NCBI GenBank assembly: GCA_027488785.1
Contig: JAIYAY010000030.1
Span: 1-52,990 of the forward strand
Origin: Sphingomonadales bacterium
GTDB lineage: Bacteria > Pseudomonadota > Alphaproteobacteria > Sphingomonadales > Sphingomonadaceae
Direction: 5' to 3'
DNA length: 52,990 bases
Shown: piece after piece, positions 16,698-26,525 of the stretch
Layout of the letters: each line of letters starts with the position of its first letter
How positions within the stretch are numbered: position 1 is the first letter of the stretch
Notes under the pieces: model-generated
What the model was told of the DNA's origin: nothing
Database searches by the model: none
What the model saw: the letters and a program-made list of their open reading frames with translations, nothing else
Program-made: the position numbers and the translations under genes

Positions 16698-17696
16698 TCA
16701 ACGCAGTAAGCCAAGTGCAGCATAAGCTGCCTTTAACGTCGGTGCGCTCAATTCGCGCGCTTTCGCTGCGCCCTTGGCCAATGCCGCGTCAATCTGTTCA
16801 TGGTCATCCTTGAGCGCATTAAAACGTGCTGAAATAGGGCGCAGATGTTCGACCACAATCTCTGCCAGCGCAGGTTTGAATGACCCAAAGCCCTGACCGC
16901 CAAAGCGCGCCAGCGTGTCGTCTACGGCTTCGTTCGCAAAGGCAGCATAGATGCCAACCAGATTTTTGGCTTCTGGCCGACCCTCAAGACCATCTGCCTC
17001 CGACGGTAGCGGCTCTGGGTCGGTTTTCGCTTTCTTGATTTTGCTCAGGATCGTGTCGGCATCATCGATCAGGTTGATGCGGCTCATATCGCTTGGGTCC
17101 GATTTGGACATTTTGGCGCTACCGTCGCGCAGGCTCATGATACGCGCGGTGGCCTTAGGGATGATAGGGTCGGGCAGCGTGAAAATCTCCGTACCCTTGC
17201 CAAAATCGGTGTTGAACTTTTGCGCGATGTCGCGGGCAAGTTCCAAATGTTGCTTCTGATCTTCGCCCACGGGCACATGGGTCGCCTGATACAGCAGCAC
17301 GTCGGCGGCTTGCAAAACGGGGTAGGTAAATAAAGCAATGCTCGCGCCTTCGCGATTCTTGCCGGACTTATCCTTGAACTGAGTCATCCGGTTCAACCAC
17401 CCCATGCGGGCGGTGCCCGTCAGCAGCCATTGCAACTCCGCATGGGCAGGGACTTGCGCCTGATTAAACAGGATTGCCTTATTGGTATCCAGCCCGCAGG
17501 CGAGCAACGCGGCCGCCATTTCGCGAGTGTTAGCGGTCAACTCCTCGGGCATATGGGGCATCGAAATAGCGTGCAAATCGGCAAGGAAATACAGGCATTG
17601 CATTTCATCCTGCATCTTCACCCAGTTCCGGATTGCACCCAGATAATTGCCGAGATGAAGGTTGCCAGTTGGCTGAATACCGGAAACGACGCGCAT
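16698..17696 (-). CDS. trpS: Tryptophanyl-tRNA synthetase
   Basis: A 332-residue class I aminoacyl-tRNA synthetase charging tRNA-Trp. The HIGH-type motif is '[14 protein letters not shown]' (residues 8-21) and the KMSKS loop is '[10 protein letters not shown]' near 200. '[17 protein letters not shown]' is the usual Trp-binding region. Length and layout match the bacterial type I enzyme. It lies five bases after murJ and probably shares its transcript. Confidence 0.97.
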   Translation of the reverse strand: MRVVSGIQPTGNLHLGNYLGAIRNWVKMQDEMQCLYFLADLHAISMPHMPEELTANTREMAAALLACGLDTNKAILFNQAQVPAHAELQWLLTGTARMGWLNRMTQFKDKSGKNREGASIALFTYPVLQAADVLLYQATHVPVGEDQKQHLELARDIAQKFNTDFGKGTEIFTLPDPIIPKATARIMSLRDGSAKMSKSDPSDMSRINLIDDADTILSKIKKAKTDPEPLPSEADGLEGRPEAKNLVGIYAAFANEAVDDTLARFGGQGFGSFKPALAEIVVEHLRPISARFNALKDDHEQIDAALAKGAAKARELSAPTLKAAYAALGLLR

Positions 17697-17701
17697 AGAT
17701 A

Positions 17702-19306
17702 TTACTCGCTTACAGGAGCCGCGGACGCCATTGCACGCCTGCGGAAAAGAGATTTGAGTTCGCTAATCCGGTAGGCACCGAACAGCAATATGGCCAACGC
17801 ATAGACCGCGCCGCCAGCGGTTACCAAACTAACTAAAACCGCAATGCGCCGCCACAAGCTGGTGCCAAATTGGCCTTCGATAAGTTCATTTCCGAAATAG
17901 AGCGCGATGCCCATAATGACCGCCGCCAAAATTATGCGCCATGCCTTTTGCTTCAAGCGCGCATCAACGGCGATATGGCCCCGTTTGCGTAAAGTGAACC
18001 ATAGCAACGCGACATTGACCCAAGCGGCAATCGCCGTCGCCACGCCGACGCCAATATGCGCCAACGGCCAGATGAGTATGAGGTTGCCGACGAGGTTGAT
18101 CAGCATGGACCATAAGGCCAACCGTAACGGTGTTTTTGTATCGCTACGGGCGTAAAATCCTGGGGTAAGTACTTTGATGAGTACATAAGCGGGAACGCCG
18201 GCCGAAAATGCCATCAGCACCGCCGCGGTGCCGCGTGTGTCGGCCGCGGTGAAGGCGCCATGTTCGAATATGCCATGCACAATCGGGATCGCGGACACAA
18301 TCAACGCGACCGTCGCGGGCATCGCGAAGAATAAGGCCAGTTCGACGGCGCGGTTCTGTGTGTCGGATGCGGCTTTGCTATCTGCACCGGCAATCTGCCG
18401 AGATAATGCAGGCAAGATAGCGGTACCGATGGCGATGCCAATCAGCCCCAATGGCAATTGGTTCAAGCGGTCGGCATAATAGAGCCACGACACCGAGCCT
18501 TCGGGAAGGAACCGCGCTGCAAGCGAGGTGGAGATCAACAAATTGAACTGGATCGCGCCTTGGCCAATCGCAGCGGGTGCAATCAGGGCGAGCATTAATT
18601 TCACATCGGGCGTGAGGCGCGGCAAGCTAAGCTTTAGGTTAACACCCGCGCGGTGACAGGCCCAGATAAGCCACAATAGCTGCAACGCACCCGACACGGT
18701 AACCGCGATCGCTTGCGTGACGGCTGTTTCCACCTCGGTATCGCCGCGGAAGAATATCAGTGCGATAATCATGCAGATGTTCAGCAAAATCGGCGCGGCT
18801 GCATTGACCCAGAATCGGTTGAGCGAATTCAATATCCCGCCGAGCAAAGAGACGAGCGAGATCAGCGCTAGATACGGGAAAGTGATAATCGTCAAATGCC
18901 GCGCCAGCGCGAACTTCTCCGGCCCGCCATCGGGAAAGCCACCCGTCATGGCCCAGACAACAGGGCCAGCGGCGAGCATCATAAGGGCGGTAAAAAGCAC
19001 CAGAAACGGGAACAACACCGACAGCACTTGGCTTGCAAAATTGCGCGCGGCGATCAGGCCTTGGTCCGCCTTCTCGCGTTCAGCCTCAGTCATCTTCTTG
19101 TTAAACAACGGCACGAATACCGCCGCAAATGCGCCTTCGGCAAAAAGTGCTCGGAACAGATTGGGTAAACGCCACGCGATCAGAAAGGCATCGGACGCGA
19201 GGCCCGCGCCGACAAAGCGCGCCATCAACATGTCGCGCACAAGGCCCAAGACGCGGCTGACCAAAGTCAGTCCCCCGATGGTAATGCTGTTGCGAACCAG
19301 GCTCAT
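17702..19306 (-). CDS. murJ: Lipid II flippase MurJ
   Basis: A 534-residue polytopic membrane protein of the MOP superfamily that flips lipid-linked peptidoglycan precursor. The N-terminal '[20 protein letters not shown]' and '[20 protein letters not shown]' are diagnostic, with conserved Arg in the central cavity. Repeated hydrophobic stretches fit about 14 membrane segments. It sits 23 bases after secB and five before trpS; secB-murJ-trpS is an order seen in other Alphaproteobacteria. Confidence 0.96.
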   Translation of the reverse strand: MSLVRNSITIGGLTLVSRVLGLVRDMLMARFVGAGLASDAFLIAWRLPNLFRALFAEGAFAAVFVPLFNKKMTEAEREKADQGLIAARNFASQVLSVLFPFLVLFTALMMLAAGPVVWAMTGGFPDGGPEKFALARHLTIITFPYLALISLVSLLGGILNSLNRFWVNAAAPILLNICMIIALIFFRGDTEVETAVTQAIAVTVSGALQLLWLIWACHRAGVNLKLSLPRLTPDVKLMLALIAPAAIGQGAIQFNLLISTSLAARFLPEGSVSWLYYADRLNQLPLGLIGIAIGTAILPALSRQIAGADSKAASDTQNRAVELALFFAMPATVALIVSAIPIVHGIFEHGAFTAADTRGTAAVLMAFSAGVPAYVLIKVLTPGFYARSDTKTPLRLALWSMLINLVGNLILIWPLAHIGVGVATAIAAWVNVALLWFTLRKRGHIAVDARLKQKAWRIILAAVIMGIALYFGNELIEGQFGTSLWRRIAVLVSLVTAGGAVYALAILLFGAYRISELKSLFRRRAMASAAPVSE

Positions 19307-19329
19307 CTGTTCACCTGGTGCCGTCGGCT

Positions 19330-19839
19330 TCAGGCTTCGCCGGCAGGCTGCGTCTCTGCCATTTGCTGTGCTTGCGCAAGCTGTTGGATGTAGAGCGCGT
19401 TGAAATCAATGGGTTCAAGCACCAGTGGCGGATAGCCGGCATCGCGCACTGCGTCTGCAACGACTCGGCGCGCGAACGGGAACATCAAGCGCGGTGCTTC
19501 ACCGAATAAGAACGGATGGGCTTGCTCTTCGCTGACATTGCGTAGGCCAAATAAGGTTCCATAATCCAGCTCAACGGAGAACTGCACACCATTGTCTGTC
19601 TCTGCCTTGATGGCAAGCCGTAAGGCGACTTCATGCACTTCGTCGGTAATGGCGTTGGCTTGGATATTTACTTGTACATCAATTTGCGGCGGGCCTTCCC
19701 AGTTGAAGCTGTGCGGGGCATTAGGATTTTCAACCGACAAATCCTTGATATACTGGTTCAACATGCCGACAGCGGGCGCAGTGTCTTCGCCATTAGCTTT
19801 TACTTTGTCGGAAACGATGGTGCCTGTTTCGTCGGCCAT
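19330..19839 (-). CDS. secB: Protein-export chaperone SecB
   Basis: A 169-residue cytoplasmic chaperone that holds preproteins unfolded for SecA. 'LNQYIKDLSVENPNAPHSF' is the family N-terminal signature, 'FSVELDYGTLFGLRNV' and 'LFGEAPRLMFPFARRVVADA' are the conserved core, and 'GYPPLVLEPIDFNALY' is the C-terminal signature. I start at 'MADETGTI'; the frame stays open for 44 more codons upstream but that part is not SecB-like. Divergent from timA. Confidence 0.96.
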   Translation of the reverse strand: MADETGTIVSDKVKANGEDTAPAVGMLNQYIKDLSVENPNAPHSFNWEGPPQIDVQVNIQANAITDEVHEVALRLAIKAETDNGVQFSVELDYGTLFGLRNVSEEQAHPFLFGEAPRLMFPFARRVVADAVRDAGYPPLVLEPIDFNALYIQQLAQAQQMAETQPAGEA

Positions 19840-20077
19840 GATGTGTCGTGCTTTCTTGTTGGTTGTCATAGCCGCAATAAACGACCCTTGATGGCCGTCG
19901 CGCCTAGCAGGCGTGGCATCAAAGGGCAATGATACTTGCGTTTGCGATAAAGCGCAATTTTCTTTGGGCAAAGCCCTTTGAAACCCGTATCATTCATTCC
20001 TATATGCCTTTATGAGGGACCTTAGCGATCAGATTTCGCTTAGAAACCATATTGAGCTTTTGCCGCATGGAGGCGTT

Positions 20078-20737
20078 GTGACGTTTACTATTGTATTGCT
20101 TGCGCTTGTTGCCGCTTTCTTGGGCCTTCGCCTTTACGCAGTGCTCGGCAAACGCACCGGACATGAACAAGAGCCCGTTGCTCGCAGACCTGTTGAAGCG
20201 AATACATCGCCATTGTTGCGGCAGCCATCTGCCAGCGGCGACGCGGCCTCTGTGGTGCCTGGAACGGATCTTTCAAACGTCGAGACCGCTGCGCAAAGTG
20301 GCATTAAGGCGATTTCTAACGCCGACCGCAATTTTGACCCAGCTTCATTTATGGAAGGCTCAAAAACCGCTTATAAAATGGTGCTTGAGGCTTTTTGGAA
20401 GGGCGACAAGGAAGCACTTCGTTTCCTGTGCGATGATGACGTCTATGCAAGCTTTGCCGAGGCCATTGATGGCCGGGCGGAGCGTGGTGAGACCCTCGAG
20501 AACCGTTTGGTCCGTATTGATGAAGTTCGCATTGTCGACGCAAGTTACGATCACCCCATGGCCCGTATCTCGGTGCGATTTGACGCCGACATCGCTGCGA
20601 TGGTCAAGGATGCCGACGGAAATATCATTGGCGGGTCGATGACGGATGCCGTGGAAACGCACGATATCTGGACATTCATGCGCGACGTGAAATCGGACAG
20701 CCGTAACTGGAAGCTTGACGAAACCGACTCGGTCTGA
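20078..20737 (+). CDS. timA: Tim44/TimA-family putative adaptor protein
   Basis: A 219-residue membrane-anchored protein. One N-terminal membrane helix ('FTIVLLALVAAFLGLRLY') is followed by 'AVLGKRTGHEQ', a hallmark of the alphaproteobacterial Tim44 homologues, a Pro/Ala-rich linker, and a C-terminal Tim44-like domain from about residue 85 ('FDPASFMEGSKTAYKMVLEA'). A role linked to the inner membrane or secretion is assumed from mitochondrial Tim44; the bacterial role is unproven. I chose the GTG at 20078, preceded by GGAGG, over the ATG at 20012, which has no ribosome site and adds unconserved residues. Confidence 0.85.
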   Translation: MTFTIVLLALVAAFLGLRLYAVLGKRTGHEQEPVARRPVEANTSPLLRQPSASGDAASVVPGTDLSNVETAAQSGIKAISNADRNFDPASFMEGSKTAYKMVLEAFWKGDKEALRFLCDDDVYASFAEAIDGRAERGETLENRLVRIDEVRIVDASYDHPMARISVRFDADIAAMVKDADGNIIGGSMTDAVETHDIWTFMRDVKSDSRNWKLDETDSV

Positions 20738-20749
20738 TTCACCCGGGCG

Positions 20750-21958
20750 ATGAAACGCGCCCTTTTTACTCTCGGTCTATCCGCCCTCACTTTGTCCGCT
20801 TGTGCAAGCGGGGTGGCGCCACCTGTTGGTCCTGCATCGTCATCGTCGGCAACAGTCGCTACACCGTCCGTCGCGGACAAAGCGGTGGCGCCTGTGTCGA
20901 CGCGCGATGTTACAACTGCGGCGGGGCTTGGCGTACTGCGCGGCCCGCAAATAGCCACTTTGCAAGTTGATGCGGGAAAGACAGCACTTGCGATGGAAAG
21001 TTTCCGGACAAGTTGCCCCGGCCTTGTGCGGCGCACCGACAATAGCGGCCTCACTCAAGGCAGCGACTGGGTCGCAGCTTGCGACGCCGTCAAAACATGG
21101 AACGGTGATGCCCTAACATTTTTCGCCACCTATATGGATGCGGTGCAGGTCGGAACTGGTAAGGCTTTTGCTACGGGCTATTTTGAACCCGAAATCGCCG
21201 GTTGCCGCAAGCCGCAAGCGGGGTGTGATGTACCCGTCTATAAGCGCCCGCCGGACCTGATTGATGTCGATCTTGGGCAGTTTTCCGATGAATTAAAGGG
21301 CCGCACCATCCGGGGCAAGGTCAGCGGCGCAAAGTTTGTGCAATATGATGACCGGGCCGCGATTGAAAATGGGGCATTATCAGGGCGCGGCCTTGAAATC
21401 GCTTATGCCGCGGATGCTGTGGAGTTTTTCTTTCTGCAAATTCAGGGGTCGGGCCGGTTGAAACTGCCTGACGGCAATGTGATGCGTATTGGTTATGACA
21501 GCCAGAATGGGCGTGGTTATACCGGCATTGGCAGGTTGATGCGAGATCGCGGGCTGATTACCGATGCGTCGATGCAAGGTATCGTCGCCTTTTTGCGCGC
21601 CAACCCTGAAGAGGGGCGCAAGACCATGCAGGAGAATAAAAGCTATATTTTCTTCCGCGAACTGACCGGAGAAGGCCCTTTGGGCGCGATGGGCTATCCT
21701 GTTGTAGGTGAAGCAAGCATTGCCGTGGATGTAAAATTCATACCGCTGGGCGCACCTGTATGGCTTTCGATGGATCGTGCGGAACCCAATGGTATTTGGA
21801 TTGCGCAGGATACGGGCGGCGCCATCAAGGGGCCAAACCGCATCGATACCTTCTGGGGCGCTGGCGATCGCGCACGTGAGATTGCGGGCGGCATGGCGGC
21901 GCGTGGTGCGGCGCTCGTTTTCTTACCCAAGGCTGCGGTTGCGCGGTTAGGTTTGTAA
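20750..21958 (+). CDS. mltA: Membrane-bound lytic murein transglycosylase A
   Basis: A 402-residue lipoprotein (lipobox 'LSAC', Cys at about 18). After an Ala/Ser/Val-rich linker, the MltA domain shows 'GKAFATGYFEPEIAGC', 'VPVYKRPPDLIDVDL' and 'LEIAYAADAVEFFFLQIQGS', and the C-terminal 3D domain shows 'AQDTGGAIKGPNRIDTFWGAG' split across the conserved Asp residues. It cleaves peptidoglycan to 1,6-anhydro products at the outer membrane. It lies 12 bases after timA and eight before smr. Confidence 0.95.
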   Translation: MKRALFTLGLSALTLSACASGVAPPVGPASSSSATVATPSVADKAVAPVSTRDVTTAAGLGVLRGPQIATLQVDAGKTALAMESFRTSCPGLVRRTDNSGLTQGSDWVAACDAVKTWNGDALTFFATYMDAVQVGTGKAFATGYFEPEIAGCRKPQAGCDVPVYKRPPDLIDVDLGQFSDELKGRTIRGKVSGAKFVQYDDRAAIENGALSGRGLEIAYAADAVEFFFLQIQGSGRLKLPDGNVMRIGYDSQNGRGYTGIGRLMRDRGLITDASMQGIVAFLRANPEEGRKTMQENKSYIFFRELTGEGPLGAMGYPVVGEASIAVDVKFIPLGAPVWLSMDRAEPNGIWIAQDTGGAIKGPNRIDTFWGAGDRAREIAGGMAARGAALVFLPKAAVARLGL

Positions 21959-21965
21959 AACGGCA

Positions 21966-22520
21966 ATGGCACGCCCTCTCGACAGTACGGAAAAGTCGCT
22001 TTGGGGCAGGGTCATTGCGACCGTAAAGCCAATGCATGGCGGCAAGCCAAAGCCGGTGCCTGTTGCGACTCCAGTGGCGGATAAGGCAGTGCTGGCGAAG
22101 TTTCTAAGCGCCAAGCCTAAGCCTGTGCTTACCGATACAAAGCCGAAACATACGCCCGTGCAAGGCAAGATTGCGCCGGTTCCGCACAATCTGGACGGGC
22201 ATTGGGACAAAAGAATCACGCGGGGCAGCATCATTCCGGACGTCAGCATCGATTTACACGACGCGTCTTTGTCACTGGCATATAACCGTCTCGACGGTGC
22301 GCTGGAGCAGGCGATTGCGCAGCGGATGAAAGTGATATTGCTCGTGACTGGCAAACCACGCGCGCATGATCGGGTGAGTGGAACGGGCCGGGGCGCAATT
22401 GCTGCTGTTGTCCGCGACTGGTTGGCGGCATCACGGCATGCGGGGCATATCTCGGCTGTGCGCAACGCCCATCCACGCCATGGTGGCGCAGGCGCGCTTT
22501 ACATCATGCTAAAGGGCTAA
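21966..22520 (+). CDS. Smr domain-containing protein
   Basis: A 184-residue protein with a basic, Pro/Lys-rich N-terminal half and a C-terminal Smr (small MutS-related) domain. The domain shows 'IDLHDASLSLAYNRLDGALE', 'MKVILLVTGKP' and 'HPRHGGAGALYIML'. The usual LHG is LHD here; the HGG near the end is kept. Smr domains are nucleases or RNA-binding modules; the role of this stand-alone form is not established. It ends the timA-mltA-smr operon and overlaps the convergent dapE by four bases. Confidence 0.88.
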   Translation: MARPLDSTEKSLWGRVIATVKPMHGGKPKPVPVATPVADKAVLAKFLSAKPKPVLTDTKPKHTPVQGKIAPVPHNLDGHWDKRITRGSIIPDVSIDLHDASLSLAYNRLDGALEQAIAQRMKVILLVTGKPRAHDRVSGTGRGAIAAVVRDWLAASRHAGHISAVRNAHPRHGGAGALYIMLKG

Positions 22521-23659
22521 GCGGTTAGCATTTTAAGAGCAACCCGCCGGTAAATTTCGGTTAGCGCCGAAAGGTCGGTTATTGCGACAGCCTCATCCAG
22601 TTTATGCATCGTTGCGTTGCACAGGCCAAATTCGACCACGGGGCATATCTTGGTCAAGAAACGCGCATCGGATGTGCCGCCCGTCGTTGATGCTTCGGGT
22701 GCGATACCGACGACTTGCTCCACCGCCTCTGATATAGCCGCTGAGAACGCGCCAGGAGGGGTTAGGAAGGCCTCTCCGGATATCATGGCTGTCAGGGTGC
22801 CCCCATGGCGCTCTACAAGCTCACGGAGCCTTAAAACAAGCGCGTCACCATTTTGTAAATCATTGAACCGGATCGACAATCGCGCTTCGGCTTTGGCGGG
22901 GATGACATTGGTCGCCGTGTTGCCGACGTTCAGGTCAGTCACTTCGATATTGCTTGGCTGGAACCAATCCGTGCCTTCGTCGAGCGTGATCGCTTCGATC
23001 TCCGCCAGAATTGCGATGAGCCTTGGAATTGGGTTGTCCGCCAGATGCGGGTAAGCGACATGGCCTTGGGTTCCTGCGACCGAAATCCACATATTGACCG
23101 ATCCGCGACGCCCGATTTTCATCATGTCGCCCAAGCGGTTGACGCTGGTGGGTTCACCGACGAGGCAATAATCAGGGATGCTGCCCCGTCTTTGCATATG
23201 GGAGATCAAGGCTCGTGTGCCGTGTATCGCTGGCCCTTCTTCGTCGCCCGTGATGATCAGGCTGATCGTGCCCGCATCCTTGGGGATTTCATGCAATGCG
23301 GCCACAAAGGCGGCGATGCTGCCCTTCATATCAACCGCGCCGCGTCCATGCAGTAAATCACCTTTAATCTCTGGCACAAACGGGTCGCTAGCCCAGCCAT
23401 TGCCGGGCGGTACAACGTCTACATGACCGGCAAAGGCGAAGTGCCCGCCGCTTGTGCCTTGCCGAATTGCGAACAGATTTTCGACAGGCGCGCCATGGGC
23501 AGGGTTGTCGTCGTCTTCGCCCGAAATGAAGCGTTCGACGGTAAAGCCAAGCGGCACAAGCATATCCTCAAGCGCGTCAAATACCGCACCACTGGCGGGT
23601 GTGACGCTTTCGCAAGCGATCAATCGTTGGGCATAAGCCAGTGCAAGGGCGTCCGTCAT
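22517..23659 (-). CDS. dapE: Succinyl-diaminopimelate desuccinylase
   Basis: A 380-residue M20-type zinc hydrolase releasing LL-diaminopimelate in lysine and cell-wall synthesis. Metal ligands are seen in 'FAGHVDVVPPGN' (His), 'GRGAVDMKGSIAAF' (bridging Asp) and 'ITGDEEGPAIHGT' (the catalytic Glu pair), with the last His near the C-terminus in 'CNATMHKLDEAV'. Length and motifs separate it from ArgE. It follows glpK with an 80-base gap and may have its own promoter there. Confidence 0.96.
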   Translation of the reverse strand: MTDALALAYAQRLIACESVTPASGAVFDALEDMLVPLGFTVERFISGEDDDNPAHGAPVENLFAIRQGTSGGHFAFAGHVDVVPPGNGWASDPFVPEIKGDLLHGRGAVDMKGSIAAFVAALHEIPKDAGTISLIITGDEEGPAIHGTRALISHMQRRGSIPDYCLVGEPTSVNRLGDMMKIGRRGSVNMWISVAGTQGHVAYPHLADNPIPRLIAILAEIEAITLDEGTDWFQPSNIEVTDLNVGNTATNVIPAKAEARLSIRFNDLQNGDALVLRLRELVERHGGTLTAMISGEAFLTPPGAFSAAISEAVEQVVGIAPEASTTGGTSDARFLTKICPVVEFGLCNATMHKLDEAVAITDLSALTEIYRRVALKMLTA

Positions 23660-23738
23660 TAAGCGGCAGCGTTACGGATTAATGCCCGCCAAAACAAGTC
23701 AGACATCGGCGTTAGAGCAAGCTCTTTTCATCATGGCC

Positions 23739-25205
23739 TTACTGCAGAACGCGGGCGAGCGCGTTTGACCAGCCGGCCAGCCGAGCCGCACGGGCATCGT
23801 CGTCGAGCATTGGTGCAAAACGCGTAACTCCGCCCCGCATACTGGCCGCATTCTCCAAGGTGGGGAATAGTCCGCAACCCACCGCCGCGAGCATCGCTGC
23901 GCCAAGCGCGGTTGTTTCGACAAAGGCAGGGCGTTCGACATCAATCGCCAACATGTCCGCAAGATCCTGCGCCATCCAGTCATTCGCGACCATGCCGCCA
24001 TCGATGCGCAATTCGGCCCAATCTGCGCCATCGGCGGCAAAGGCGGTTTTCAGGTCATAGGTCTGGTGCGCCATCGCTTCCAGCGCAGCGCGGGCGACAT
24101 GCGCCTTTGTCGCGGCGAAGCTCAATCCGCTGATCGTTGCGCGGGCGTCTGGTCGCCAATGCGGCGCGCCAAGGCCCGAAAGCGCAGGCACCAGATAGAC
24201 GCCGCCATTATCGGGCACACTGCGCGCGAGCGGTTCGGTCTCGGCGGCATGCGATATCAGGCCCAAATCATCACGCAGCCATTGCACAAGGCTACCGGCA
24301 ACGAAAACCGATCCTTCCAGCGCATAATGCCGCTCGCCATTCAATTGATATAATATCGTCGAAAGCAAGCGGTGACGCGATTGGCGCAATGTCGTTCCAG
24401 TTTGCGTGAGAACAAATGCGCCGGTACCAAAAGTCGCCTTAGTCTGCCCAACGGCAAAGCAACCTTGCCCGATGGTCGCAGCTTGTTGATCCCCCGCCAT
24501 GCCCGAAATGCGGATCGCGCCGCCGAAATGTTCGGGCAAGGTCGTGCCAAGGTCCCCTGCGCAATCGGTAATTTCCGGCAATATGTCGCGTGGGACGCCA
24601 AACAGGTCCATCAACCCGTCATCCCATCCGCCGCTGCCAATCGCCATGAGCGCGGTGCGTGCGGCATTGCTGGCGTCGCTGATATGGCTTCCGCCCGTTA
24701 GTCGGTAGACAAGGTAGCTTTCGACCGTGCCCACGGCCAGATGGGCGCCCGCGTCCTTCAGTTGCGGCCAATTCTCCAGCGCCCAGCCGATTTTCGATCC
24801 GCTGAAATAGGGATCAAGCAATAATCCAGTTTTCGCCTGCACAACGGGCTCTTCGCCTTTGGCCTTCATCGCCGCGCAAATGTCCGCCGTCCGCCGGTCT
24901 TGCCATACAATGGCGGGTGCAAGCGGTTTGCCCGTGCGCTTGTCCCAGAACACCACAGTCTCGCGCTGGTTGGTTATGCCAATGCTCGCGATCCGGTCTG
25001 CGCCGCCCGCCTTGGTTACCATCGCCTGCGCACAATCAAGCGTGAGGTTCCAGATTTCCTCCGCATCATGTTCGACAAGGCCGGGTTGCGGATAATGCTG
25101 CGTAAGCGGGCGCTGACAACTGTCCACAGCGGTGCCGTCTGCTGCAAATAAAACGGCGCGGGTTGATGTCGTGCCTTCGTCAATGACCAATATATATTCG
25201 CTCAT
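23739..25205 (-). CDS. glpK: Glycerol kinase
   Basis: A 488-residue FGGY-family kinase making glycerol-3-phosphate. 'YILVIDEGTTSTRAVLF' is the N-terminal phosphate loop, 'ITNQRETVVFWDKRTGKPL' and 'IVWQDRRT' bind glycerol, 'DPYFSGSKIGWAL' follows, and 'LRIDGGMVANDWMAQDLADM' with 'TALGAAMLAA' form the C-terminal ATPase signature. No glpF, glpD or regulator is adjacent. Its start overlaps the stop of a possible 40-residue upstream frame (ATGA). Confidence 0.95.
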   Translation of the reverse strand: MSEYILVIDEGTTSTRAVLFAADGTAVDSCQRPLTQHYPQPGLVEHDAEEIWNLTLDCAQAMVTKAGGADRIASIGITNQRETVVFWDKRTGKPLAPAIVWQDRRTADICAAMKAKGEEPVVQAKTGLLLDPYFSGSKIGWALENWPQLKDAGAHLAVGTVESYLVYRLTGGSHISDASNAARTALMAIGSGGWDDGLMDLFGVPRDILPEITDCAGDLGTTLPEHFGGAIRISGMAGDQQAATIGQGCFAVGQTKATFGTGAFVLTQTGTTLRQSRHRLLSTILYQLNGERHYALEGSVFVAGSLVQWLRDDLGLISHAAETEPLARSVPDNGGVYLVPALSGLGAPHWRPDARATISGLSFAATKAHVARAALEAMAHQTYDLKTAFAADGADWAELRIDGGMVANDWMAQDLADMLAIDVERPAFVETTALGAAMLAAVGCGLFPTLENAASMRGGVTRFAPMLDDDARAARLAGWSNALARVLQ

Positions 25206-25324
25206 GCTTTTGCCGCGCGTGATGCGCGCCCCTCCCTTGAAAATCTAAAAATCGCGCGGTTGCCGAAAACCAGATGGTTGACCGCCAGCGCCGTCCGCGC
25301 CGAACTAACCAGCAGAAAGACCAT
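25202..25324 (-). CDS. Possible small hydrophobic protein coupled to glpK
   Basis: A 40-codon open frame, too short for usual gene finders, starting at ATG (GTG one codon earlier is also possible). The N-terminal half is hydrophobic ('MVFLLVSSARTALAVNHLVF') and the C-terminal half is basic (five Arg and one Lys in the last 15 residues), a layout of small inner-membrane proteins. Its TGA overlaps the glpK ATG. I see no clear ribosome site and no family resemblance, so it may be chance. Confidence 0.3.
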   Translation of the reverse strand: MVFLLVSSARTALAVNHLVFGNRAIFRFSREGRASRAAKA

Positions 25325-25514
25325 CACGTCAATATAATGCAGCTATGGAAGGTCAAAATGCGGAAAAAATGTTTTGCCCGCATATAGCGTGTCTGGATGG
25401 TACACTAGAAAATTTTGAACGCCGCCCGCGCATTAACATAATGAAAAAGCAGCCCTGCGATTGGTTTACATCGTCCTCGCTGCACCCCATATCGGGCCTT
25501 AGAAAAGGACCGTT
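25325..25514. other. Intergenic region between glpK and the exonuclease, with a 25-codon leader frame
   Basis: It separates divergent transcripts. A 25-residue frame 'MKKQPCDWFTSSSLHPISGL...' runs from 25441 to 25518; its TAA stop overlaps the ATA where the exonuclease frame could begin. TATAAT occurs at 25514-25519, but no good -35 box is placed for it. AAAGGA at 25504-25509 is a good ribosome site for a start near 25515. Confidence 0.4.
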
Positions 25515-25586
25515 ATAATCTCCCGAACTGCCGCCCAACATTGGATAGAACCACATGCGCATGGCATTTATGTCAAGCCAGCAGAC

Positions 25587-26525
25587 ATGTGGATTGACCC
25601 ATCGCGTCCCGTCGAACGCGCGTTGGTGACGCATGGCCATGCCGACCATGCGCGCAGTGGCCATAAAGCCGTATGGGCGACGCCAGAGACGCTGGCGATC
25701 ATGGCGCTGCGTTATGGCACGGAAACAGGGACGCCTATGCCTTATGGCGATGGCTTTGAGGCGGGCGGCGTGAAAATAAGTTTTCACCCTGCCGGACATG
25801 TTTTGGGATCCGCGCAAATCCTGCTGGAATATGCGGGCGAGCGGGTAATTGTGACGGGCGACTATAAACGACGGTTCGACTCGACCTGTGCGGCGTTTGA
25901 ACCCGTGCCTTGCGATGTATTGATTACCGAAGCGACCTTTGGTTTACCCGTATTCACCCATCCGCCGATTGAGGATGAGATTGCCAAATTGCTGGCTGCG
26001 CGCGAAGCCAATGTCGATGGGTGCATCTTGATAGGCGCTTATGCGCTAGGCAAGGCGCAGCGGGTCATCGCGGAACTAAGGCGCGCGGGCTATGACGCGC
26101 CTATTTATATCCACGGCGCGATGCAGAAAATGTGTGACCTCTATGCGGCGCATAATGTCCCTTTGGGCGAACTCATATTGGCGACGGGGCTTGCCAAAGC
26201 TGAGATGAAAGGCGGGATCGTCATCGCGCCGCCATCCGCAATGAATGACCGCTGGGCGCAGCGTCTGCCAGATCCGATAACCGCCATGGCATCGGGATGG
26301 ATGCGGGTGCGGCAACGTGCACGGCAGCGTAATGTTGAACTGCCTTTAGTCATTTCTGATCACGCCGATTGGAACGAGTTGACCGACACATTGTTGGAAC
26401 TTCGGCCGAGCGAGACATGGATCACCCATGGCCGGACCGATGCGCTTGGCCGTTGGTGCGAACTGCACCAATTGAAAGCGCGCGCGCTTGATTTGGTTGG
26501 CCGTGAAGAGGAGGATGAGGGCTGA
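25587..26525 (+). CDS. Ligase-associated DNA exonuclease (metallo-beta-lactamase fold)
   Basis: A beta-CASP/MBL-type nuclease of the kind paired with bacterial ATP-dependent DNA ligases. 'THGHADHAR' is the metal-binding HxHxDH, followed by 'FHPAGHVLGSAQILLEY', 'VTGDYKRRFDSTC' and 'ISDHADWNELTDTL'. From the first usual start (ATG 25587) it is 312 residues, but the family N-terminus continues upstream: the frame encodes 'HWIEPHAHGIYVKPADMWID' without any ATG, GTG or TTG back to a TAG at 25500-25502. AAAGGA five bases before ATA at 25515 suggests the true start is non-canonical and the protein is about 336 residues. It overlaps the ligase start (TGATG). Confidence 0.88.
   Translation: MWIDPSRPVERALVTHGHADHARSGHKAVWATPETLAIMALRYGTETGTPMPYGDGFEAGGVKISFHPAGHVLGSAQILLEYAGERVIVTGDYKRRFDSTCAAFEPVPCDVLITEATFGLPVFTHPPIEDEIAKLLAAREANVDGCILIGAYALGKAQRVIAELRRAGYDAPIYIHGAMQKMCDLYAAHNVPLGELILATGLAKAEMKGGIVIAPPSAMNDRWAQRLPDPITAMASGWMRVRQRARQRNVELPLVISDHADWNELTDTLLELRPSETWITHGRTDALGRWCELHQLKARALDLVGREEEDEG

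Noticed and set aside
23710-23725. Small hairpin AGAGC-AA-GCTCT followed by TTTT between glpK and dapE
   Set aside because: The T-run is on the plus strand while both genes are on the minus strand, and the stem is only 5 bp.
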